Source: a virus
Reading direction: 5' to 3' (one strand)
Virus record (IMG/VR): IMGVR_UViG_3300025132_007932
Coordinates: 1 to 64,000 of that record
DNA length: 64,000 bases
The notes beneath the pieces are model-generated. The model did no database searches, was not told where the DNA came from, and saw only the letters and a list, made by a program, of their open reading frames with translations. Made by a program: the position numbers and the translations under genes. Positions 40,703 to 48,688 of this stretch are shown piece after piece (the first letter of the stretch is position 1; each line of letters starts with the position of its first letter).

Positions 40703-41481
40703 TGAACTACGATTTGTCAATATGTTTACCCGCACACAGAACACACTTGTGGGAAAGATTATATGAATCTGCAATTGAGGCTATCGGAGATGAGTACACT
40801 TGGGAATTAATTATGGTAGGCCCAAATGACCCCCCAGAGTCTCTAGCCAAAAAAGATAATTTCAAGTTCTTCAAAGATTTTGGACACCCATCACGTTGTG
40901 CACAAATTGCCACTTCGTTAGCAGAGGGCGAACTTATGATGTGGGGTTCTGATGATGGTTATTTTCTTAAAGACTCAATCAAAGAATGCCTAGATATGAG
41001 AAAGCAAAAGGGCCTGGGTCAGAGAGACATTATAATAATAAAGTATGCAGAAGGTAGAGGAATCAGTGGTCAATGTCCAGAGGATAGTTACTGGACTGCT
41101 TGGACCCACCCAGATCTTCGTCTTCCTGGTGTGCCGCAAGATTATAAAATTACGCTATTGGCAATGTATGACTTAAGATACTTTAGGTATTTAGGCGGCT
41201 TCGATTGTTCTTTTGAACATTTAAACATGAACACTCACGATCTTTCATTTAGAGCACAGAGAGACGGCGCAAGAATACATTTCTCTCCAAATTTGGTGCT
41301 AACCTGTGACTGGAATCCGAATGAAGGAGATCACGTACCGGTGCAAGCTGCATATGAAGAAAATGACGGCCCACTATTTCACGCACTCTACAGTATACCC
41401 AGACCTCAAAGAATAAGAATTGATTATTTTAATTGGTATAGATCTAGCAGGATCTGGAAGAGGAGATTCGGCGATGGCTAA
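40702..41481 (+). CDS. GT2-like glycosyltransferase, paralogue C
   Basis: A 259-aa protein with SICLPAHRTHLWERLY, SDDG metal motif, GGFDCSFEHLNMNTHDLS and IWKRRF near its end. Directly follows B and overlaps the next gene by 8 nt. The three paralogues probably arose by duplication and add related sugars. Confidence 0.75.
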   Translation: MNYDLSICLPAHRTHLWERLYESAIEAIGDEYTWELIMVGPNDPPESLAKKDNFKFFKDFGHPSRCAQIATSLAEGELMMWGSDDGYFLKDSIKECLDMRKQKGLGQRDIIIIKYAEGRGISGQCPEDSYWTAWTHPDLRLPGVPQDYKITLLAMYDLRYFRYLGGFDCSFEHLNMNTHDLSFRAQRDGARIHFSPNLVLTCDWNPNEGDHVPVQAAYEENDGPLFHALYSIPRPQRIRIDYFNWYRSSRIWKRRFGDG

Positions 41482-42406
41482 AACTGTATTGGTTACTGGA
41501 GGCCGCGGCCTTGTGGGTTCTGCAATTAAAGCACTGAAGAACGACTATAAAGATCTAAGCTTTATATTCACAGGTCGTCAAGCTCATGATCTAACTTGTG
41601 AAAGCGATGTAAAAGCTTTGTTTGAAGAAGTAAAGCCAGACTATGTTATCCACACAGCAGCAAGAGTGGGGGGTATCGGAAGAAATCTCGCAACTCCCGC
41701 ACAACAGTATTACGCCAATATACTTATGAATGCTTTTGTTATTCATTACGCCCAGTTAAGCGGTGTAGAAAAGCTTCTAGCCTTCTCATCAGTGTGTGCC
41801 TTCCCTGCAGGTGCAGAAAGCCTTCACGAAGACATTCTGCACGATGGTGAGCCATATCCTGCGCATTACTCATATGCGTATTCAAAGAGGATGGTAGATG
41901 TCCAAATAAAAGCATATAATCAACAATATGGAGTAAATTATTGTTCTGTTATTCCTGGGAATATTTTTGGCGAAAACGATAATTTCAATTTAGAAGATGG
42001 TCATGTTGTTCCTTCGCTCGTACATAAGTGTTATAAAGCCAAAAAAGAGGGCACCGCTCTGCAAGTATGGGGAGATGGAACACCCTACAGAGAGTTTTTG
42101 TACGCAAAAGATGTCGCACGTGCTTGTGTTGATTTACTGCAATTAGATGGGGAACTTCCACAAAGAGTAATTGTGTCTGGAGAGCGAGAAACACAAATTA
42201 AGGATTTAGTAAAATTGGTCTGCGATGCTTTCGACTATCATAATGTGGAATGGTTAACAGAAAAGCCAAATGGACAATTAAGAAGGCCAACAAATAAAGA
42301 AATATTTGCAAACACACTACCAGATTTTCAATACACTAGCTTGGAAAAAGCTATGAAAAACACAGTAAAGTGGTTTGAGAAAAATTACCCCAACGTGAGA
42401 TTATGA
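41474..42406 (+). CDS. GDP-fucose/GDP-colitose synthase-like reductase-epimerase
   Basis: A 310-aa SDR protein resembling Fcl (WcaG) and ColC. VLVTGGRGLVGSA binds NADP, FSSVCAFP and SYAYSKRMVD (YxxxK) are catalytic. It takes a GDP-4-keto-deoxy-sugar and epimerises and reduces it. With a ColD-like gene in the same operon the colitose step is favoured over fucose. Start 41474 avoids a long overlap; the prior gene ends at 41481. Confidence 0.75.
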   Translation: MAKTVLVTGGRGLVGSAIKALKNDYKDLSFIFTGRQAHDLTCESDVKALFEEVKPDYVIHTAARVGGIGRNLATPAQQYYANILMNAFVIHYAQLSGVEKLLAFSSVCAFPAGAESLHEDILHDGEPYPAHYSYAYSKRMVDVQIKAYNQQYGVNYCSVIPGNIFGENDNFNLEDGHVVPSLVHKCYKAKKEGTALQVWGDGTPYREFLYAKDVARACVDLLQLDGELPQRVIVSGERETQIKDLVKLVCDAFDYHNVEWLTEKPNGQLRRPTNKEIFANTLPDFQYTSLEKAMKNTVKWFEKNYPNVRL

Positions 42407-43374
42407 AAACAGCATTAATTACAGGAATCAATGGTCAAGATGGTTCATACTTGGCTGAGTTTTTATTAGAAAAAGGCTACAATGTACACGGCATTGTAAG
42501 AAGAAACTCGATACCAGAAAACCAAACAGCCAGAATTCAACATATTTATGATGAAATTAAAAACAATATATATCACGCAGATGTCTGTGATATGTCCTCT
42601 TTGTTATCTGTAATAAACGACGTCGAACCCGATGAGATTTACAATTTAGCAGCACAAAGTCATGTTAGAATTAGCTTTGATCAGCCGATATATACGTTAA
42701 ACTCTATTGGCACGGGCACCTTGAATTTACTTGAGGTTGTTCAACTAACTGGTTGTGAAGCAAAGATTTATCAAGCAAGCTCTTCTGAGATGTTTGGGAA
42801 CTCAATTGACCCAGATGGTTTTCAAAGAGAATCGACACCGATGAATCCAGTAAGTCCTTATGCTTGCGCAAAATTATTGGCTTACAATCTTATCAAATGT
42901 TATCGAGAGTCTTATGATATGTTTGCTTCGAATGGAATTTTGTTTAATCATGAGTCTCCCCGCCGCGGAGGTAATTTTGTAACAAACAAGGTTGTAATGG
43001 GGGCCGTAAGAATAAAGAAGGGGTTGCAAAAAGAACTGGTTTTAGGAAACTTAGATAGCACCCGTGATTGGGGTCACGCCAAAGATTATGTAAAAATTAT
43101 GTGGCAGATTCTACAACTAGAAGAACCCGACGATTATGTTTGTGCGACAGGTGTATCTCATTCTGTTAGAGAGCTGTGTGAATATACATTTAGTCAACTG
43201 GGGATGGATTATCGAGACTACGTGGTCCAAGACGAGAAGTTCTTTAGACCCACAGAATTGGTTGACCTAAAAGGTGATCCCGCAAAATTAGGAAATGTTA
43301 TTGATTTAAACTTTGAGTATACTTTTGATAAAATGATAGACGAAATGATCGAACACTGGATGGAGAGGTTGTAA
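42403..43374 (+). CDS. gmd: GDP-mannose 4,6-dehydratase
   Basis: A 323-aa enzyme with ALITGINGQDGSYLAEFL (NADP loop characteristic of Gmd), SSSEMFG and SPYACAKLLAYN (YxxxK), and LFNHESPRRGGNFV. It converts GDP-D-mannose to GDP-4-keto-6-deoxy-mannose, the shared precursor of GDP-fucose and GDP-colitose. Length slightly shorter than the 370-aa bacterial enzyme. ATGA-coupled to its neighbours. Confidence 0.9.
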   Translation: MKTALITGINGQDGSYLAEFLLEKGYNVHGIVRRNSIPENQTARIQHIYDEIKNNIYHADVCDMSSLLSVINDVEPDEIYNLAAQSHVRISFDQPIYTLNSIGTGTLNLLEVVQLTGCEAKIYQASSSEMFGNSIDPDGFQRESTPMNPVSPYACAKLLAYNLIKCYRESYDMFASNGILFNHESPRRGGNFVTNKVVMGAVRIKKGLQKELVLGNLDSTRDWGHAKDYVKIMWQILQLEEPDDYVCATGVSHSVRELCEYTFSQLGMDYRDYVVQDEKFFRPTELVDLKGDPAKLGNVIDLNFEYTFDKMIDEMIEHWMERL

Positions 43375-43925
43375 TGGTAAAGTTAAATTTAGGATGCGGT
43401 GATAGAAAAATGCACGGGTTTGTGAATGTCGACGCTAGAACAGACACCAATCCTGATGTTGTTTGTGATGTGACTCTTATAAATCAAAAATTCAAAGACG
43501 TGGATTTAATTTATGCGTGTCACGTTTTGGAGCACTTCCCTACCAAATCATTTGAATATCAAAAAAGAACTTGGCAAGACGTTTTAGATAATTGGTACGC
43601 TACGTTAAAAAAAGGTGGCGTACTAAGATTGGCGGTACCAGATATAAAGGCAGCGTGTGAGTACTATCTTATGACAAATGATTTTAAATCCGTACAGGCG
43701 CTTTTTTATGGTGGCCAAAAATATGACTTTGATTTTCATTATCATGCCTGGAGTGAAGACACGCTTACTGAAGCTCTTTTAAATACAGGATTTGAAAAAG
43801 TAGAGAGATACGATTGGTCAAAGACCGAACATTTTTATGTTGATGATTATAGTCAATCATACCTTCCACATATGGATAAAAAAAATGGCAAACTAATGAG
43901 TTTGAACATACAAGCAATTAAATAA
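43374..43925 (+). CDS. SAM-dependent methyltransferase
   Basis: A 183-aa class I methyltransferase: LNLGCGDRKMHGFVNVDA (SAM motif I and acidic residue), and LEHFPTKSF with GGVLRLAVPD later. Such proteins methylate sugars or other small molecules. Sits between Gmd and the dehydratase, so a sugar O-methylation is likely (inference). Confidence 0.75.
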   Translation: MVKLNLGCGDRKMHGFVNVDARTDTNPDVVCDVTLINQKFKDVDLIYACHVLEHFPTKSFEYQKRTWQDVLDNWYATLKKGGVLRLAVPDIKAACEYYLMTNDFKSVQALFYGGQKYDFDFHYHAWSEDTLTEALLNTGFEKVERYDWSKTEHFYVDDYSQSYLPHMDKKNGKLMSLNIQAIK

Positions 43926-43935
43926 AGGAAAAAAT

Positions 43936-45105
43936 ATGAATATTAAATACCCTCTTGCAAAAGAAACTATTAATGATGAAGATGTTAACGCACTGTGCGA
44001 TTGGCTCAAAAGTTATCCTCGACTAACAAAGGGCCAATTGACCTGGGATGTGGAAGCAGATTGGGCTTCATACATCGGTACTGATTATGCAGTGTTTAAT
44101 AACTCTGGCTCTTCTGCAAACCTGTTGATGGTAGCAGCCGCAAAGCAGTGCGGAAGAATACCAAATAACAAGATTGTAGTCCCGTCAGTGGGATGGGTTA
44201 CCACAATCTCTCCAGCAATGCAGCTTGGGCTCGAACCAATTATGTGTGGGGCAGATCCTGAAACATTTGGAATAGATTTAGATCAATTAGAAGAGATATG
44301 TGAAAGAGATAATCCAGACGCTGTTATATTTGTGCAGGTCCTAGGTGTACCTCACCATGCAGAAAGACTCTTAGCTCTTAAAGAAAAATACGGCTTTATT
44401 TTACTTGAAGATGCCTGTGCTGCATTGGGTGCCTCGTATGAAGATGGTAGTAAAGTTGGCACTGTTGGCGATATGTCCACATTTTCTTTTTACTTTGGTC
44501 ACCAATTGTCCACTATCGAAGGTGGAATGGTAAATACTGATGACAAAGAGCTTTACGATATGCTTTTGATGCTTCGAAGTCATGGTTGGGCAAAAGATTT
44601 AGACAAAGAGACTTACGACAAGATGATGGCTGATCACGGAATTGATGATTTCCACTCCCCATTTACGTTTTTTATTCCAGGGTACAATCTAAGATCAACG
44701 GATCTGCAGGCGTTTCTCGGTATCAGGCAAGTAAAGAAGGCAGATTGGGCTGCCGAGCAAAGAAATAAAAATCATTGCTTGTACGCCAAGAAATTAGAGG
44801 GAGTCGTAGAATTCCAACAGTGGGGTGAAAATGTCCCAGTATCTATTTCATTTGGGGCCTTAGCAGACAGTACGGAGCACCGCAAAGAAATTGTTACACG
44901 CCTTGTAGAAAACGGAATTGAGACTAGAATCTTTAGTGCGGGTAATCTCGGTCGTCATCCATTCTGGACAGATCTGTATCCGGAATTTGTCGATGAAGTA
45001 AGTGATAAAATTCACTCTCGCGGCTTCTTTTTGCCGAATTATCCTGAATTAACTGAACAAGAAATAAACTTTATTTGTAATGTTGTAAAGGGTGTAACTA
45101 TCTAA
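43936..45105 (+). CDS. ColD-type GDP-4-keto-6-deoxymannose 3-dehydratase
   Basis: A 389-aa PLP-dependent protein of the DegT/DnrJ/EryC1 fold. The motif TFSFYFGHQLSTIEGG places His189 where aminotransferases have the PLP-binding Lys. The same His change defines ColD (catalytic His188 in the E. coli enzyme) and RfbH-like 3-dehydratases. The length also matches ColD. With Gmd upstream it should make GDP-4-keto-3,6-dideoxymannose. Asp159, in LLEDACAALG, is the usual PLP nitrogen contact. Only the substrate assignment is inferred. Confidence 0.75.
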   Translation: MNIKYPLAKETINDEDVNALCDWLKSYPRLTKGQLTWDVEADWASYIGTDYAVFNNSGSSANLLMVAAAKQCGRIPNNKIVVPSVGWVTTISPAMQLGLEPIMCGADPETFGIDLDQLEEICERDNPDAVIFVQVLGVPHHAERLLALKEKYGFILLEDACAALGASYEDGSKVGTVGDMSTFSFYFGHQLSTIEGGMVNTDDKELYDMLLMLRSHGWAKDLDKETYDKMMADHGIDDFHSPFTFFIPGYNLRSTDLQAFLGIRQVKKADWAAEQRNKNHCLYAKKLEGVVEFQQWGENVPVSISFGALADSTEHRKEIVTRLVENGIETRIFSAGNLGRHPFWTDLYPEFVDEVSDKIHSRGFFLPNYPELTEQEINFICNVVKGVTI

Positions 45106-45845
45106 TGCGTATTCTGGTTGTCGGAGAGAGTTGCAGGGATGTGTATCAGTACGGAGATTGCGTACGTCTGTGTCCAGAAGCCCCTGTTCCTGTATTCAAG
45201 GCAACCGATAAGAAAACAGAAAATCCAGGCATGGCTTTAAATGTATGGAGAAATATATTAAAAATGCATAGCGATGCCAAGGTAGATATAAAAACTAATG
45301 ATAACTGGTCTGACATAAGAAAGACTAGATTCGTAGATAATAGAACAAACTATATCATCGTGAGGATTGATGAAAACGAAGAGATGTACGGTAGATTTGA
45401 AATAGATTCAGTGGACTATGGTGAGTACGATGCGGTTGTTATCTCGGACTATAATAAAGGCTTTCTATCTGAAGACGATATAAGGGCGATATCAGAAAAA
45501 CATCCTGTGACATTTCTAGATACTAAAAAGATTCTTGGAAACTGGTGTAAAAAAATAAAATTTATAAAAATAAATGAGTTTGAATACGAAAGAACAAAAC
45601 ACAAACTAACTCCCGAATTGATTGACAAAATGATAATCACCCTTGGGCCAAAAGGTGCCAGACACAGGGATGTTGAGTTTCCAGTTCCAAAGGTGGAAAT
45701 TAAGGACACCTCCGGCGCCGGCGATACCTTTATCGCTTCTTTAGCGGCCAATTATGTTAAATTTAAAGATATATTTAAGGCCATTGAAAGTGCTAATGAT
45801 AGTGCAACAAAGGTTGTACAAAAGAAGGGTGTAAGCACTGTATGA
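45105..45845 (+). CDS. PfkB/HldE kinase-domain-like protein
   Basis: A 246-aa ribokinase-fold protein, similar to the kinase half of HldE/RfaE. NxxE in KINEFE (Asn157, Glu160) binds Mg, and DTSGAGDTF with catalytic Asp207 completes the site. Shorter than the usual 310-330 aa. It may phosphorylate a heptose 7-phosphate, or another sugar. Overlaps the next gene by 4 nt. Confidence 0.7.
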   Translation: MRILVVGESCRDVYQYGDCVRLCPEAPVPVFKATDKKTENPGMALNVWRNILKMHSDAKVDIKTNDNWSDIRKTRFVDNRTNYIIVRIDENEEMYGRFEIDSVDYGEYDAVVISDYNKGFLSEDDIRAISEKHPVTFLDTKKILGNWCKKIKFIKINEFEYERTKHKLTPELIDKMIITLGPKGARHRDVEFPVPKVEIKDTSGAGDTFIASLAANYVKFKDIFKAIESANDSATKVVQKKGVSTV

Positions 45846-46234
45846 ACAAAGTAGTATGGACTAATGGTTGTTTTGATGTATTGCACCGCGGCCATGTAGA
45901 AATGCTTAATTATGCAAAATCATTGGGCGATTATCTTATTGTTGGTATTGATTCTGATGAGAAAGTTTCTAAAGACAAGGGCCCAACTCGACCACATAAT
46001 AATTCAACGGATAGAAAATTTTTGTTAAAATCTCTAAAATCAGTTGATGAGGTGGTAATATTTAAATCTGCTGATCATCTTGAGACAATTATAAAAAGTA
46101 TATCGCCACATTTTATGGTTATTGGTTCTGATTGGAAAGGGAAATCAGTTGTTGGTGGGGAATTTTGTGGCGAATTGAAGTTTTTCGATCGAATTGGCGA
46201 CTACTCAACAACTAAAATTTTGGAGACAAATTAA
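45842..46234 (+). CDS. HldE C-domain-like nucleotidyltransferase
   Basis: A 130-aa protein with NGCFDVLHRGH (HRGH at 15-18) and STDRK, the signature of RfaE2/glycerol-3-phosphate cytidylyltransferases. It would activate the sugar phosphate made by the preceding kinase by adding a nucleotide. Confidence 0.75.
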   Translation: MNKVVWTNGCFDVLHRGHVEMLNYAKSLGDYLIVGIDSDEKVSKDKGPTRPHNNSTDRKFLLKSLKSVDEVVIFKSADHLETIIKSISPHFMVIGSDWKGKSVVGGEFCGELKFFDRIGDYSTTKILETN

Positions 46235-46569
46235 TGACATATGTTTTTGATATAGATGGGACACTTTGTACAAAGGTCAAAGACGGCGACTACTCCACAG
46301 CAGAGCCAATAATAGACAGAATAGATACTGTAAACCACCTATACGAACAGGGAAACACTATTATTATGCAGACCGCCAGAGGAATGGGCCGTCATGATAA
46401 TAACCCACAAAGAGCAATTGAAGATTTTTATGCATTAACTGCAAAACAACTTAAAAGCTGGGGCGTGAAATACCACATGTTATTTCTCGGTAAACCTGCC
46501 GGCGATATATATGTCGATGACAAAGGAATGAGAGATGAAAACTTCTTTAGAAATGAATTTCGTCCCTAA
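46234..46569 (+). CDS. HAD-family phosphatase
   Basis: A 111-aa protein with DIDGT at 6-10 (HAD motif I) and VDDKGMRD as the acidic motif IV. Length and place after a kinase and nucleotidyltransferase suggest the phosphatase step of a GmhB-like heptose route. Overlaps the next gene by 35 nt. Confidence 0.65.
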   Translation: MTYVFDIDGTLCTKVKDGDYSTAEPIIDRIDTVNHLYEQGNTIIMQTARGMGRHDNNPQRAIEDFYALTAKQLKSWGVKYHMLFLGKPAGDIYVDDKGMRDENFFRNEFRP

Positions 46570-46894
46570 AGGATGGGGATTTGAAAAATGGATTGTCAAC
46601 AATGAGGAATATTGTGGCAAATTATTGTATTTTGTTAAGGGCAAGAAATGCTCTTGGCATTATCATAAACTGAAGGATGAAGTGTTTTATATACAATCCG
46701 GAAAAATTCTGGTAAAATATTCAGATAATGACGATTTAGAAACAGCAAAAGAATTAGTACTTGGTAGGGGGGATAATTTTCACGTATACCGAGGCTTACG
46801 ACACAGAATGATTGCGCTTGAAGATACGGAGCTTTTTGAATTTTCAACGCAACACTTTGATAGCGACAGCTATAGATTAGAAAAAGGAGATTAA
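46535..46894 (+). CDS. Cupin-fold protein
   Basis: A 119-aa single-domain cupin. WHYHKLKDEVFYIQSG and FHVYRGLRHRMIAL contain the His/Glu metal ligands of the two cupin motifs. Resembles mannose-6-phosphate isomerase type II and sugar-isomerase cupins, so it probably acts on sugar phosphates. AAGGA precedes ATG 46535. Confidence 0.65.
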   Translation: MKTSLEMNFVPKGWGFEKWIVNNEEYCGKLLYFVKGKKCSWHYHKLKDEVFYIQSGKILVKYSDNDDLETAKELVLGRGDNFHVYRGLRHRMIALEDTELFEFSTQHFDSDSYRLEKGD

Positions 46895-46896
46895 AA

Positions 46897-47124
46897 ATGA
46901 ATAAAAACGAAGCAGAAGGACATAAACTATCGAACCAGGCTCTTGGTGCTATAATGATGGCGCTTCAAGAGTCTCTTTTAAATGAGCTTGACATCGTGCC
47001 CATTTTAAAAGGATTTGAACTTTTGGAAACAGAAGATGGGTTGGTGGTGACAAATCCGCCAACTGTTCGTGTTACTAATGAACAGAAGATCACTAATGAA
47101 GATTTAAAAAATATGGTAAAATAA
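46897..47124 (+). CDS. Hypothetical protein
   Basis: A 75-aa protein of unknown function with KLSNQALGAIMMALQESLL helix and a beta-rich end (GLVVTNPPTVRV). Good GGAGAT site. Similar small proteins precede late genes in T4-like marine phages (recalled). Confidence 0.55.
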   Translation: MNKNEAEGHKLSNQALGAIMMALQESLLNELDIVPILKGFELLETEDGLVVTNPPTVRVTNEQKITNEDLKNMVK

Positions 47125-47396
47125 TGCCACGTTACAAGTACAGCTGTAAGGCTTGTGAAAATACTGTAAACGTGTTTCATACACTAGAGGAAATCTACAC
47201 TGATTGTGAAGAGTGTGAAACTACGGGCTCTATGGAGAGAATATTGTCTAACGTACATATTTTCAAGGTAGGAACAAAAAACAGTAACCAAGGGTCAAAA
47301 GTTGGAGAGATAACGAAAAAATATATTGAGGAAAACAGAGAGTTGTTAAAAAAAGAAAAAGAAGATTTAAGGAACAAAACACATGAGCCGACTTGA
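47124..47396 (+). CDS. FmdB-like zinc-ribbon protein
   Basis: A 90-aa protein. MPRYKYSCKACENTV and DCEECETTGSMERI hold two CxxC knuckles of the FmdB/regulatory zinc-ribbon type. The tail is a Glu/Lys helix. The TAATG overlap couples it to its upstream gene. Possible transcription or nucleic-acid role. Confidence 0.7.
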   Translation: MPRYKYSCKACENTVNVFHTLEEIYTDCEECETTGSMERILSNVHIFKVGTKNSNQGSKVGEITKKYIEENRELLKKEKEDLRNKTHEPT

Positions 47397-47727
47397 AATA
47401 GTTTTGTCGGCGATAACCACAATTTCTATACTTTTGAATATTGGATTAGTTTTATATTCTAGAGGTGTTGTTGTTAGGTTGTTATCTGTTTCTGAAGAAC
47501 TCGGAGATCTACAGGACATGATTAATGCATTTGCTGCGCACCTGCAGTCAGTGTATGAATTAGATTCTTTTTATGGAGATGAGACACTTAGGTCACTATT
47601 AAATCATGCTATATCTTTTAATGAACAATTAGAAACTTTTGAATACATCTATTCTTTAACGGCTCCAGAAACTGAAGAAGGAGCAGAAACGGATGACACA
47701 GAAGAATCCGCAGAAGAAGAGACGTAA
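47383..47727 (+). CDS. Membrane-anchored phage protein
   Basis: A 114-aa protein. N-terminal transmembrane helix (IVLSAITTISILLNIGLVLY), then FAAHLQSVYELDSFYGDE and FNEQLETFEYIYSL, and an acidic tail. I recall this pattern from T4-like marine phages as a conserved but uncharacterised protein near gp55. Function unknown. Confidence 0.6.
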   Translation: MSRLEIVLSAITTISILLNIGLVLYSRGVVVRLLSVSEELGDLQDMINAFAAHLQSVYELDSFYGDETLRSLLNHAISFNEQLETFEYIYSLTAPETEEGAETDDTEESAEEET

Positions 47728-48394
47728 GAAGAATCATTACTTCACAAAAGATCACGAAAACGCAATAATTCAATACACCAAAAGCAACTGTATTCGGGAA
47801 AGAACAGAGCTTTACGTTAACTGGATAGAACCAGCATTTAACGAGATGGTTGATAAGATAGTTTTTACTTATAAATTTACTAATTTGCCAAACATCGATT
47901 ATCTAAGAGATGAGTGCAAAATTTGGCTGATGACGGTTGTTGACAAGTTTGATGCCTCCAAGGGCTCAAAAGCCTTTTCGTATTTTAGTGTTATAACAAA
48001 AAACTGGTTTATACATAAAGTCAAGAGACAACAGAAAAGAAACAAGAGAGAAATTGATTATGACAACCTATCAAAAAGTTACGAGGAAAAATATCTATCC
48101 ACGGACGAATCTTACATAACAGAAAGAGAGGAATTGGAATTTTGGAATTCCTTCTATAAAGAATTAAAATCTTGGGATTCTTCCCAGATGAAAGACAACG
48201 ATTTAAAGGTCTATAAAGCTATAAATATTCTATTCGAATCAAAAGAAGATATCGAAATTTTTAATAAAAAAGCTATTTACCTATATCTTCGAGAGATAAC
48301 TGGTCTCAATACAAAGCAAATTGTAAATTCTCTAAAAAAATTTAGAAAAAAATATTACAATTTTAAAAGCGACTGGGAGAAAGGTGGATTATGA
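47693..48394 (+). CDS. T4 gp55-like late sigma factor
   Basis: A 233-aa protein. FDASKGSKAFSYFSVITKN then WFIHKVKRQQKRNKRE fits the sigma region 2 core of gp55, which directs host RNA polymerase to TATAAATA late promoters through the sliding clamp. A basic N-terminus (KKRRKK) and helical end are present. It overlaps the preceding gene by 35 nt. One matching promoter is at 17768. Confidence 0.8.
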   Translation: MTQKNPQKKRRKKNHYFTKDHENAIIQYTKSNCIRERTELYVNWIEPAFNEMVDKIVFTYKFTNLPNIDYLRDECKIWLMTVVDKFDASKGSKAFSYFSVITKNWFIHKVKRQQKRNKREIDYDNLSKSYEEKYLSTDESYITEREELEFWNSFYKELKSWDSSQMKDNDLKVYKAINILFESKEDIEIFNKKAIYLYLREITGLNTKQIVNSLKKFRKKYYNFKSDWEKGGL

Positions 48395-48687
48395 GCAATA
48401 ACAAAGATTTAGATTTATTGATGGATGAGGCGTTGATCAATATAAGAAGCGATCGAAAGGCCGCCCGAGAATTTTTAAATGAAATTGCTAATCAAATTGC
48501 AAACGACGCTGATCAGAATAAATATCTTAGCCCAGTAGCGGCAAAGCATATTGAGACAATGCAACGTTCTAACGAACAACTTGTAAAACTTATAAGTCTT
48601 AGGCACAAGAATACAAATAATTCAGTGGAATTATCAGAAGATGATAAGAACAGTTTATTTGATTTGATACAGGGGGAAGCTAACTAA
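48391..48687 (+). CDS. Hypothetical helical protein
   Basis: A 98-aa protein, ATGA-coupled to the sigma gene. Helical with KAAREFLNEIANQIAND and HIETMQRSNEQLVKLISL. Position between late sigma and baseplate genes suggests a late-gene accessory role. Function unknown. Confidence 0.55.
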   Translation: MSNNKDLDLLMDEALINIRSDRKAAREFLNEIANQIANDADQNKYLSPVAAKHIETMQRSNEQLVKLISLRHKNTNNSVELSEDDKNSLFDLIQGEAN

Positions 48688-48688
48688 A

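Noticed and set aside
43936-45105. Ordinary sugar aminotransferase
   Set aside because: The PLP-binding Lys is replaced by His189, which points to a 3-dehydratase of the ColD type.
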